Below are positions 1-5,481 of a stretch of DNA of 6,647 bases, in pieces; positions within the stretch are counted from its first letter, which is position 1, and each line of letters starts with the position of its first letter. The notes under the pieces were generated by a model, which was not told the origin of the DNA, did not search any database, and saw nothing but the letters and a program-made list of their open reading frames with translations. The stretch comes from Bacteroidetes/Chlorobi group bacterium ChocPot_Mid. GTDB taxonomy: Bacteria; Bacteroidota; Ignavibacteria; Kapaibacteriales; UBA2268. The stretch is from assembly GCA_003731675.1 (NCBI GenBank), contig RCNQ01000127.1:1-6647 (forward strand). Reading direction: 5' to 3'. A program made the translations under genes and the position numbers.

Positions 1-55
1 AAAGCTCACTGATTGTCTTCGCTTCGTAATCAATATTTAATCTGCTAAGAGCCAT
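1..55 (-). CDS. Start of an unidentified gene, cut by the left edge of the window
   Basis: An ATG at 55-53 on the minus strand opens a frame that stays open for 18 codons to the window edge; the visible product begins MALSRLNIDYEAKTISEL. It lies 8 nt after the repressor stop codon and on the same strand, so it would be the second gene of a repressor operon. No strong ribosome binding site is visible, only a GTGGA just upstream, so translation may be coupled to the repressor. An earlier ATG at 62-60 stops after five codons and is not used. The product is too short to assign, and an 18-codon open frame could occur by chance. Confidence 0.4.
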   Translation of the reverse strand, partial: MALSRLNIDYEAKTISEL

Positions 56-63
56 TCCACATT

Positions 64-495
64 TCAGCTTGTCTCTTGCATCTTCTTTAATTCAATAATC
101 TTCTGTATATCCCCTGCCGCCACCTGATACTGCAACACTTTTCTTTCCAGCTCACTCAGACTAAGCTTCGACAAATCAATCTCCCGGATATTCTGAATAT
201 TTGTTGTCTTCTTCTTTTTCGAATTGATTTTTTCTTCTATCAATCTACCATTCTCATTATCAGCGAACATAGAACCCTCACCAGTCAATATGAATACAGG
301 ATTAAACCCACGCTCATAAAGCTTTGTCAGCACCCTGTTCGGTATCCCCGCCTTACCCATCTCATAATTTGTGATACTATCCTTCTTCTCTCCCAAAGCA
401 TTCGCAAATTGCCTTGTTGACACTTTGTCGCCTTCGAGAAAAATCTGACGTATCGCTCTCAATCTCTCACCAATTTTTTTCTGTAGTTCACCCAT
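64..495 (-). CDS. XRE-family HTH phage repressor (143 aa)
   Basis: This is a DNA-binding regulator, most likely the prophage repressor. Residues about 7-50 form an XRE/Cro-CI helix-turn-helix (RLRAIRQIF, then VSTRQFANALGEKKDSITNYE). They are followed by the extension NPVFILTGEGSMF (66-78), a style common in repressors of Bacteroidota phages. No S24 peptidase domain follows, so LexA-like self-cleavage is not expected. The C-terminus (85-143) is lysine-rich and then probably a helix or coiled coil (LSLSELERKVLQYQ onward). I chose the ATG at 495 because the open frame further upstream is AT-derived, Phe/Ile-rich sequence with no domain, and would run through the divergent control region into the next gene. 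No clear Shine-Dalgarno precedes this ATG. It faces away from the early genes at 655-1197, the usual repressor/early-operon arrangement. Confidence 0.85.
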   Translation of the reverse strand: MGELQKKIGERLRAIRQIFLEGDKVSTRQFANALGEKKDSITNYEMGKAGIPNRVLTKLYERGFNPVFILTGEGSMFADNENGRLIEEKINSKKKKTTNIQNIREIDLSKLSLSELERKVLQYQVAAGDIQKIIELKKMQETS

Positions 496-654
496 AAAAA
501 ATATTTGGATATATTGTAAATAATACTTAAATTTGCTGTAAATATTACAACATATACTTGTAATTATTTCAAAATTAATAAAAAATATTGAAATCAACAA
601 TATATTTTTCAAATATTTATAAAATAATAAAAATAATTTAATAATAGGTGACTT
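496..654. promoter_or_regulatory. Divergent control region with probable repressor operators
   Basis: This 159-bp stretch is almost purely A+T and separates the repressor from the plus-strand early genes, so it must hold both promoters. Three related direct repeats, TTGTAAATAA (514-523), CTGTAAATAT (536-545) and TTGTAATTAT (558-567), are spaced exactly 22 bp apart, about two helical turns, as expected for dimers bound on one DNA face. The third overlaps an inverted repeat, ATTACAA (544-550) and TTGTAAT (558-564), with a 7-nt spacer. A second inverted repeat, ATATTG (585-590) and CAATAT (598-603), also has a 7-nt spacer. Promoter boxes cannot be picked out reliably in sequence this AT-rich. 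The operator role is inferred from layout and position. Confidence 0.6.
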
Positions 655-897
655 ATGAAAACAAAAAAAGAAGCTGAAAAAAATACAAATCTGAACTCCG
701 AAATCTGCTATGCTGTTCAGCAATTCATTAATAACCCAAAAATCCGACAGCTTGATGAATCCGAAAAACTGGCGATACTCTTAAACCTTACGCTAAAGGC
801 ATATTCCTCGCAAACCCGCATGAACACTGCCTTTATTGACGACTTGATATTCATCTTTGAAGACTTTCTCAATTCTTTTTCCCATCAATCAAATTAG
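655..897 (+). CDS. Small early prophage protein of unknown function (80 aa)
   Basis: I do not recognise this protein. It begins with a charged, lysine-rich stretch (MKTKKEAEKN), and the rest reads as predominantly helical, with an acidic and aromatic C-terminal part (FIDDLIFIFEDFLNSF). There is no signal peptide and no obvious helix-turn-helix. A ribosome binding site AGGTGA (646-651) lies only 3 nt before the ATG, tight but plausible, and supports this start. It is the first gene opposite the repressor and is followed after 15 nt by the Mor-like gene, so the two probably form an early operon. Mu-like phages often have a small regulator (Ner) in this position, but no Ner-type HTH is visible here, so that role cannot be claimed. 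Confidence 0.7.
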   Translation: MKTKKEAEKNTNLNSEICYAVQQFINNPKIRQLDESEKLAILLNLTLKAYSSQTRMNTAFIDDLIFIFEDFLNSFSHQSN

Positions 898-912
898 AAA
901 TGGAGGTAAAAA

Positions 913-1197
913 ATGGAAAATATTTTTGATTTATTAACAGAAAGCGACCTCACCCCTGACCTCAAAATACTTCTTGATGTCTGTGGCATGGAAACAGTCA
1001 AACTCATATTGAAAAACTTAAATGGATTAAACATTTATGTTCCCGGAATCGCCCATCTCGACACTCTGGTTTTAAAATACATCAGGAAATATTCAGATAA
1101 AACCACCAAGCAATTAGCTTTCGAATTAGGTGTCTCCGAAACATATCTGAAAAAACTTGAAAAAAAATATAAATCTTTTTCTAAAAACAATTCATAA
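913..1197 (+). CDS. Mor-family transcription activator, Mu-like (94 aa)
   Basis: This is a probable activator of prophage middle or late transcription, of the Mor/C family known from phage Mu. Residues about 15-45 match the dimerisation part: a helix over PDLKILLDVCGMETVKLILKNLNG, then the short strand LNIYVP, equivalent to the GxxIYIP element of Mor. Residues about 52-85 match the C-terminal helix-turn-helix (LVLKYIRKYSD, then KQLAFELGVSETYLKKLEKK). At 94 aa it is somewhat shorter than Mu Mor (about 129 aa), mostly from a shorter N-terminus. A strong ribosome binding site GGAGG (902-906) lies 6 nt before the ATG and fixes the start. In Mu, Mor acts downstream of the transposition genes; here it sits one gene away from the repressor, which is unusual. 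Confidence 0.82.
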   Translation: MENIFDLLTESDLTPDLKILLDVCGMETVKLILKNLNGLNIYVPGIAHLDTLVLKYIRKYSDKTTKQLAFELGVSETYLKKLEKKYKSFSKNNS

Positions 1198-1271
1198 TAT
1201 TTAATTTTTTTAATTAGAAAAGTAATTTAAATTTGCTTTTGGATTATTGGTCACTTTGTTAAACTGTAAAA
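1198..1271 (+). promoter_or_regulatory. AT-rich gap before the restriction-modification genes, probable promoter region
   Basis: This 74-bp gap separates the Mor-like gene from the methyltransferase. It holds a T-rich stretch just after the Mor stop and a short palindrome AATTTAAATT (1224-1233). There is no recognisable GC-stemmed terminator, no clear Shine-Dalgarno before the methyltransferase ATG, and no C-box-like duplicated operator of the kind used by restriction controller proteins. A promoter for the modification gene is likely here because modification systems usually carry their own, but no specific boxes can be supported. Confidence 0.3.
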
Positions 1272-2060
1272 ATGATTGAATTAAATACTATATTCAACGA
1301 AAATTGTCTCGATACGATGAGTCGGATACCTAACAATTTTGTTGATATGGTTCTAACATCACCACCTTATGATAATCTTCGTGATTACAAAGGTTATTTT
1401 TTCCAATTCGAAGAAATTGCTAATGAATTATTCCGAATTTTGAAAAATGGTGGGGTAGTGATTTGGGTTGTTGCCGATGCCAGTGAAAATGGTAGCGAAA
1501 CAGGAACCTCTTTCAGACAAGCTCTATATTTCAAAGAAATCGGCTTTAATCTCAATGATACGATGATTTACTATAAAAATAATCCAATGCCTACATCTGG
1601 ACCAAGATACCATCAGCATTTCGAATACATGTTTTGCTTTAGTAAAAACCAACCAAAAACATTCAATCCTATTATGGAAATTTGCAAATACAATGGTTCA
1701 GCAAACATGAAAAACAGAGGAACAAAAGGAGAGCTTAATTATAAAAAAGTTGAAAGAACAACTGAAAAAAAAGTTGGCAATGTATTCTTCTATTCAGTTG
1801 GTGGAGGCATATCAACTAAAGATAAAATCGCTTTTAAACACCCTGCAATTTTCCCCGAGCAATTAGCTTACGACCAAATTATCACATGGAGCAACGAAGG
1901 TGACCTAATTTATGACCCATTTATTGGTAGCGGCACAACTGCAAAAATTGCTCAATTGTTAAACAGGAATTGGCTCGGCTCTGAAATATCTTCAGAATAC
2001 GTTGAAATTGCTAAAATACGTATTGCATCAATTAAAAATAATATTTTTGAATTAGTATGA
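1272..2060 (+). CDS. Type II DNA methyltransferase, beta-class amino-MTase (probable N4-cytosine; 262 aa)
   Basis: This enzyme methylates an exocyclic amino group of a base in DNA using S-adenosylmethionine, and would protect the sites cut by the adjacent nuclease. The catalytic motif IV, TSPPY (29-33), lies near the N-terminus. The SAM-binding motif I, DPFIGSGTT (215-223), lies near the C-terminus and is followed by acidic E238 in GSEIS; this order defines the beta class. A motif X-like KHPAIFPEQL (189-198) precedes motif I. The S in SPPY is more typical of N4-cytosine than N6-adenine enzymes, but the motif alone does not prove this. The central part (75-185) should contain the target recognition region. 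The length is normal for a small type II enzyme and all key motifs are intact. The stop overlaps the nuclease start by 4 nt (ATGA), so translation is probably coupled. The MIELNTIF start is typical of the family. Confidence 0.92.
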   Translation: MIELNTIFNENCLDTMSRIPNNFVDMVLTSPPYDNLRDYKGYFFQFEEIANELFRILKNGGVVIWVVADASENGSETGTSFRQALYFKEIGFNLNDTMIYYKNNPMPTSGPRYHQHFEYMFCFSKNQPKTFNPIMEICKYNGSANMKNRGTKGELNYKKVERTTEKKVGNVFFYSVGGGISTKDKIAFKHPAIFPEQLAYDQIITWSNEGDLIYDPFIGSGTTAKIAQLLNRNWLGSEISSEYVEIAKIRIASIKNNIFELV

Positions 2061-2794
2061 AAACTATAAAAGAAGGTTCTCAAACTGCTATTTATGGATT
2101 TAAAAATGAATTTGATATTATTTGCAAATTTAACAATTGGAAAATTGATAAAGATGCTCAACATTGGCTTAAGATTATGGATTACAAATTATCTGAAATC
2201 GAATATGTCGAGGCAATTAAAATATCAGGTTTTAAAACCGATGTTCAGGTTCAGGTCACAATTAAATTAACAAAAAAAATTGATGTTGAAAACATTCAAA
2301 TTAAATTGGTGAGCAATCCAAAAGGTTACAATCAAATTGATAAAAGATGGGTTGAAAAATATGCTGAAATGTGGAATATTCCCAAAAATATTACTGTTTT
2401 ATTTAAAAAATATACAGGTGAAATCAAACCGACTGACTTGAAAAAGAAAAGATTACTGGCTAACGAATTTTCCGAACAAGAACAAACAGCATTGGTTAAT
2501 TGGATTAATTCAAATAAATCTATGATAGTTTCTGATATATTAAAAGGCAGAGGAAAATTTGCTGCAGAATGGATGCTTGTTGTACAAAAATTGAAAAATA
2601 ATACCAGATATATATTACAACCAATGAATTTTTGCTTAAATTTTTTTGGCAATGGTGATGCTATAATTACTCCAAGAGGTAGCATTAGAATTGGTAAAAT
2701 TACAATACAAAGAAAAGGTGGAGATGCAGGAAGAAATACTGCTAATATGCTCCAATTCAAAATTAATCCTGCTTTACTCTTTGATTTAAATTAA
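2057..2794 (+). CDS. HinP1I-like type II restriction endonuclease (245 aa)
   Basis: This is probably a type IIP endonuclease of the R.HinP1I family, which cuts G^CGC. HinP1I is known to use an SD-X18-QXK active-site motif with D62, Q81 and K83 in a protein of about 247 aa. Here TD (61-62) is followed by exactly 18 residues and QIK (81-83), so the three catalytic positions carry the same numbers, with S replaced by T before the Asp. The C-terminal half looks conserved and intact: KGRGKFAAEWML (163-174), QPMNFCLNFFGNGDAIIT (188-205) and QRKGGDAGR (218-226). The last of these, Lys/Arg/Gly-rich, may contact DNA. Overlap with the methyltransferase stop by 4 nt marks a modification-restriction operon. 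No frameshift is seen, so it could be active. The gene is very AT-rich compared with its downstream neighbour. The specificity is inferred from recalled family features. Confidence 0.82.
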   Translation: MKTIKEGSQTAIYGFKNEFDIICKFNNWKIDKDAQHWLKIMDYKLSEIEYVEAIKISGFKTDVQVQVTIKLTKKIDVENIQIKLVSNPKGYNQIDKRWVEKYAEMWNIPKNITVLFKKYTGEIKPTDLKKKRLLANEFSEQEQTALVNWINSNKSMIVSDILKGRGKFAAEWMLVVQKLKNNTRYILQPMNFCLNFFGNGDAIITPRGSIRIGKITIQRKGGDAGRNTANMLQFKINPALLFDLN

Positions 2795-2796
2795 AT

Positions 2797-3690
2797 ATGA
2801 AAAAAAATAAAATTCAATCCTTCATTATTTTAATTGTCTTGTCCCTCATCTGGGGGACTTCATTTATTTTAATAAAAAAAGGTCTCATCGGTTACCCACC
2901 TAATCAAGTTGGTGCTTTGAGAATCGTTCTTGCCGCTTTGGTCTTCATTCCTTACGCCATTAAAAACTTCAGAAAACTTGATTTTCACCTGTATAAATAC
3001 ATCCTCGCATTTGCTCTGCTCGAGCTTGGCATTCCGCCTTTCCTTTATTCCTATGCTCAAACAGTCGTAAACAGCAGTACTGCGGGTATCCTCAACTCTC
3101 TCGTCCCATTGTTCACCCTGCTCATCGGCTTCATTGTTTACAAAGTGCCGACAAACAAATTCAAGGTTCTCGGTGTTATGATTGGTCTGCTCGGTGCTAT
3201 ACTTCTTGTCTTTTTCAAAACAGGCGATTTTACAACTGTGGACTTTGCCAATTCCTGGGGTCTGCTCATTGTACTTGCAACTTTGATGTATGGCTTGGGT
3301 AGCAATATCTTGAAAGAATACCTGCAAGACATCTCAGACATGGACATTACATCAATAGCATTCATCAGTATGGGTATCCCTGCCTTCTTTTACCTGCTGA
3401 CTACTGACTTCTTCCACATAACTTTTACTCATCCCAACGCACCAACAGCATTCGGCTCCATTGCCTTACTTTCTGTTTTCGGTTCAGCACTTGCAATATT
3501 CCTCTTTGCAAAACTCGTCAAAAAATCAAATGCACTCTTTGCATCATTCGTAACATATCTTATACCTTTTGTCTCCATGCTCTGGGGATTACTCGACGGC
3601 GAAGGAATTACTCCAATTCAAATACTAAGCATGCTCATGATACTCTCCGGAATTTACATCGCCAACCTCACAATAACATCAAAACAATAA
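2797..3690 (+). CDS. EamA/DMT-superfamily transporter (297 aa)
   Basis: This is an inner-membrane permease of the drug/metabolite transporter superfamily with two EamA repeats and about ten membrane helices. The first repeat starts with LIWGTSFILIKKGL (17-30), the usual entry motif, and has the SSTAGILNSLVPLFTLLIG segment (93-111). The second repeat starts near WGLLIVLATLMYGLGSN (154-170) and carries NALFASFVTYLIPFVSMLWG (245-264), ending in a last helix around 274-292. The length is normal for the family and nothing is missing. Substrates in this family (amino acids, metabolites, drugs) cannot be predicted from sequence. The ATG lies 2 nt after the nuclease stop with no Shine-Dalgarno, suggesting reinitiation from the upstream gene. 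Its higher GC and C-rich codons differ from the restriction genes, so the two blocks probably have different origins. Confidence 0.9.
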   Translation: MKKNKIQSFIILIVLSLIWGTSFILIKKGLIGYPPNQVGALRIVLAALVFIPYAIKNFRKLDFHLYKYILAFALLELGIPPFLYSYAQTVVNSSTAGILNSLVPLFTLLIGFIVYKVPTNKFKVLGVMIGLLGAILLVFFKTGDFTTVDFANSWGLLIVLATLMYGLGSNILKEYLQDISDMDITSIAFISMGIPAFFYLLTTDFFHITFTHPNAPTAFGSIALLSVFGSALAIFLFAKLVKKSNALFASFVTYLIPFVSMLWGLLDGEGITPIQILSMLMILSGIYIANLTITSKQ

Positions 3691-3696
3691 CCACCA

Positions 3697-3731
3697 CCCT
3701 AACTTCTAACCGCTAACCGCTAACTGCTAAA
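3697..3731. repeat. Short heptanucleotide tandem array, NNCTAAC, five units
   Basis: Five consecutive 7-bp units follow the transporter stop codon: CCCTAAC, TTCTAAC, CGCTAAC, CGCTAAC and TGCTAAA. The CTAA core is constant and the two leading bases vary. The period is the same as in the large AATTNNN array at 5882-6203, but the fixed core differs. The array ends directly at the A-tract that serves as the T-tract of the minus-strand terminator. It is non-coding. Confidence 0.8.
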
Positions 3732-3769
3732 AAAAAAACAGGAAAGCCCTTGTCCTTAGTGCTTCCCTG
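3729..3769 (-). terminator. Rho-independent terminator for the minus-strand prophage genes
   Basis: On the minus strand, CAGGGAAGC (3769-3761) can pair with GCTTTCCTG (3747-3739) to form a 9-bp stem with one internal mismatch and a 13-nt loop, immediately followed by ten T residues (3738-3729). This is the classic layout of an intrinsic terminator for transcription coming from the portal gene. On the plus strand the same hairpin has its A-tract before the stem and no T-tract after it, so it should not end the transporter transcript. Confidence 0.72.
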
Positions 3770-3792
3770 CTAATTTCTGAAAGGAAATTAAA

Positions 3793-3828
3793 ATGAAAAA
3801 GTTTATTATTTCTACACCTGCAAAATAA
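3793..3828 (+). other. Eleven-codon mini-ORF with ribosome binding site
   Basis: An ATG at 3793 is preceded 6 nt upstream by the good Shine-Dalgarno AAGGA (3781-3785 region) and starts the peptide MKKFIISTPAK, then stops with TAA. The following sequence is A-rich and full of stops in all frames, so no simple frameshift restores a longer protein. It could be a leader peptide, the remaining 5' end of a gene lost by deletion or element insertion, or chance. It lies just past the convergent terminator, before a stretch of nearly pure A and T up to 3879. No further gene is seen in 3691-3879. Confidence 0.35.
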
Positions 3829-3879
3829 ATAAAAAATAAAAACAAAACAAATTTATTTTTAATTTTTTTCATTTTTTCA

Positions 3880-5025
3880 CTAAATAGAAACCTCCTCATC
3901 TTTAAAACCGTAATTATCCATCCAATACTTCTTCGTAAACCGAACCTGTCCTGTCTGAGCCAGCTTCAAATCCCTTTCCACCTTTTGCAAATTCTCCTCA
4001 TCACTAACTATCACATTAAATTTCGGAATTCTTTCACTATTGAAATTCAACCTGACAATAAAAGATATCAACTCATTCATCACAGATTCAACCAACCGTA
4101 TATCAGACAAAATAACCTCCCGACGCACCTTAAAATGTGTTTCAGCCGCCGCATAAGAACCCATATCAAGCTCTGTTGTCAATGTCTGCGACAAAATTGC
4201 TTTGGATATCTCCGCATTACAATATCTGATTAGTTCACGGTAAAGCTCAACTGATGTGCTTTTCACAGCTTCGTGAAGCTCCAGCTTAATATCATTCGGA
4301 GAAACTATTACTCCATCTTGTGCTATTTCCGACAATGTTTCTGCAAGTCTTTGTATCTCATCTCCGCTTGCCCCTCTTGTGTACTGACCCAACAAAAAAG
4401 GCATACCATACTTCTCAGTAAAACTTACCCAAAATCGCAATCCACCATTTTTAAATGTTACGGGCCAATAACATTTCGACAACAACGACTCACCATAAGG
4501 ATTCAGATATGATGATTCATACCTTGCACATAATATTTTCATTGCAGGAATTTCTTCTCCGCTCATCACACCAATTCGCCTGTATTTCAGCTTCCCTTCT
4601 GTGTCGAAGAAAAACCACTCCTGTGGCTTCGCTACGATTGACTTCGGTAACATATATTTTCTCTTGCTTCCCGTCATCTCCCATATAATCTCAAGCGGCT
4701 GATAGCCAAAAAGCGGTGCCTCAAGTATATCACGGATGATTTGCTGTAAATCAAGCGACCTCACAATTTCATCAACTTCATTCACCACTCTTTTATCTGC
4801 ATTATTTTGCACGATTCTTGTTTCCAGTGATAATGTCCCGCTCTTCCTTGACTGAATGCAACTCCAGACATGAGGGTCATTCTTCAACTCACGATACGCT
4901 TCAATTGTCTTACCCGTACGCCTCAACACTCTATCAGGGTTTGGCAGTATCCCAATGAACCTTGCAAACGGCGACTGCATCTCCCTTGTCAATAATTCGC
5001 TTAATAAATATTTTTTATTCTGCAT
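3880..5025 (-). CDS. DUF935 portal protein, phage Mu gp29-like (381 aa)
   Basis: This is the portal protein of a Mu-like phage: it forms the ring at the head vertex through which DNA is packaged and ejected. Family features are visible along the chain. The N-terminal region has DPHVWSCIQSRKSGTLSLE (50-68), and APLFGYQPLEIIWE follows (103-116). The middle has LNPYGESLLSKCYWPVTFKNGG (174-195) and FTEKYGMPFLLGQY (202-215). The signature helix AEISKAILSQTLTTE (271-285) runs into GSYAAAETHFKVRREVI (289-305). At 381 aa it is clearly shorter than Mu gp29 (about 510 aa), the missing part being the C-terminal tail; the frame is otherwise intact. An AGAGGT ribosome binding site about 5 nt before the ATG supports the start. 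It follows the two-membrane-segment gene by 12 nt and is the last gene before the terminator at 3729-3769. Confidence 0.9.
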   Translation of the reverse strand: MQNKKYLLSELLTREMQSPFARFIGILPNPDRVLRRTGKTIEAYRELKNDPHVWSCIQSRKSGTLSLETRIVQNNADKRVVNEVDEIVRSLDLQQIIRDILEAPLFGYQPLEIIWEMTGSKRKYMLPKSIVAKPQEWFFFDTEGKLKYRRIGVMSGEEIPAMKILCARYESSYLNPYGESLLSKCYWPVTFKNGGLRFWVSFTEKYGMPFLLGQYTRGASGDEIQRLAETLSEIAQDGVIVSPNDIKLELHEAVKSTSVELYRELIRYCNAEISKAILSQTLTTELDMGSYAAAETHFKVRREVILSDIRLVESVMNELISFIVRLNFNSERIPKFNVIVSDEENLQKVERDLKLAQTGQVRFTKKYWMDNYGFKDEEVSI

Positions 5026-5037
5026 TTTTTACCTCTT

Positions 5038-5481
5038 TTACCTAATATAATTTCTTAATAAATAACCCACAACAAGCCCTGCAACCGCAACAGCAGGGCT
5101 TTTCCACCAATTCTTACTTTCACTTTTCATTATTTCAGTTTTTATCATTACTGTCCTCAAAGTATCATCGCTTCTTCTCAGATTCAAACTAAAAAGATTC
5201 TCCGGAAACTCATACTTCGCAAAAATTGTATCTTGCTTAACAACGGTATCAACCATCGCTACAAATGGCTTTGTCTGAACTATCGTATCTCCCGTATAAA
5301 TTATCTTTGTCTTTACCCTCTCTATTATCAACGGCTCCGAAGGAACAATTTTTACAATCGTATCTGCCTTCTGGGTAAATCCTTCTTCTGCCCGCTGAAT
5401 TAAATTCTTTTGAAAAAACAAATACGCAAGGACAAAGCCGAACAGAACAGAAAGTATTACTATTATCAAATAATCTCTCAT
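5038..5481 (-). CDS. Phage protein with two membrane segments, possible lysis or spanin-like role (147 aa)
   Basis: I cannot assign a family. The N-terminus is a strong membrane segment (DYLIIVILSVLFGFVLAYLFF, 3-23) without a lipobox. A periplasmic-type region of about 100 residues follows, with recurring DTI/DTV elements at 40-42, 65-67, 78-80, 84-86 and 106-108 that suggest repeated beta strands. A second hydrophobic segment, SPAVAVAGLVVGYLL (128-142), sits just after the tryptophan pair NWWK and close to a basic C-terminus. Small proteins of this layout lie near the lysin in many phages of Bacteroidota and may serve as holin or spanin substitutes; that role is inferred from position. Its ATG overlaps the stop of the 118-aa gene by 4 nt and its stop lies 12 nt before the portal gene, so the three form one operon. 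Confidence 0.7.
   Translation of the reverse strand: MRDYLIIVILSVLFGFVLAYLFFQKNLIQRAEEGFTQKADTIVKIVPSEPLIIERVKTKIIYTGDTIVQTKPFVAMVDTVVKQDTIFAKYEFPENLFSLNLRRSDDTLRTVMIKTEIMKSESKNWWKSPAVAVAGLVVGYLLRNYIR

Noticed and set aside
580..650. Specific -35/-10 promoter boxes for the early operon
   Set aside because: Many near matches exist in this nearly pure A+T sequence and none has clearly better spacing, so no box can be chosen honestly.
496..723. Upstream extension of the repressor to a 219-aa protein
   Set aside because: The extra 76 residues are Phe/Ile/Lys/Asn-rich translation of AT-rich DNA, cross the control region and overlap the start of the 80-aa gene. The domain begins right after the ATG at 495.
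1224..1233. Palindrome AATTTAAATT as a controller-protein operator for the restriction genes
   Set aside because: It is short, AT-only and single. No controller gene lies in the pair, and controller boxes are normally duplicated.
2332..3365. Minus-strand open frames of 75-152 aa opposite the nuclease and transporter
   Set aside because: They are antisense shadows of two well-supported genes; their Cys/Phe- or Gln/Glu-rich translations match no family.
3832..3860. AT-only hairpin (AAAAATAAA and TTTATTTTT) followed by T residues, as a plus-strand terminator for the transporter
   Set aside because: The stem has no G-C pair and lies in DNA made almost only of A and T, where such matches are expected by chance. 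It is also about 140 bp past the transporter stop.
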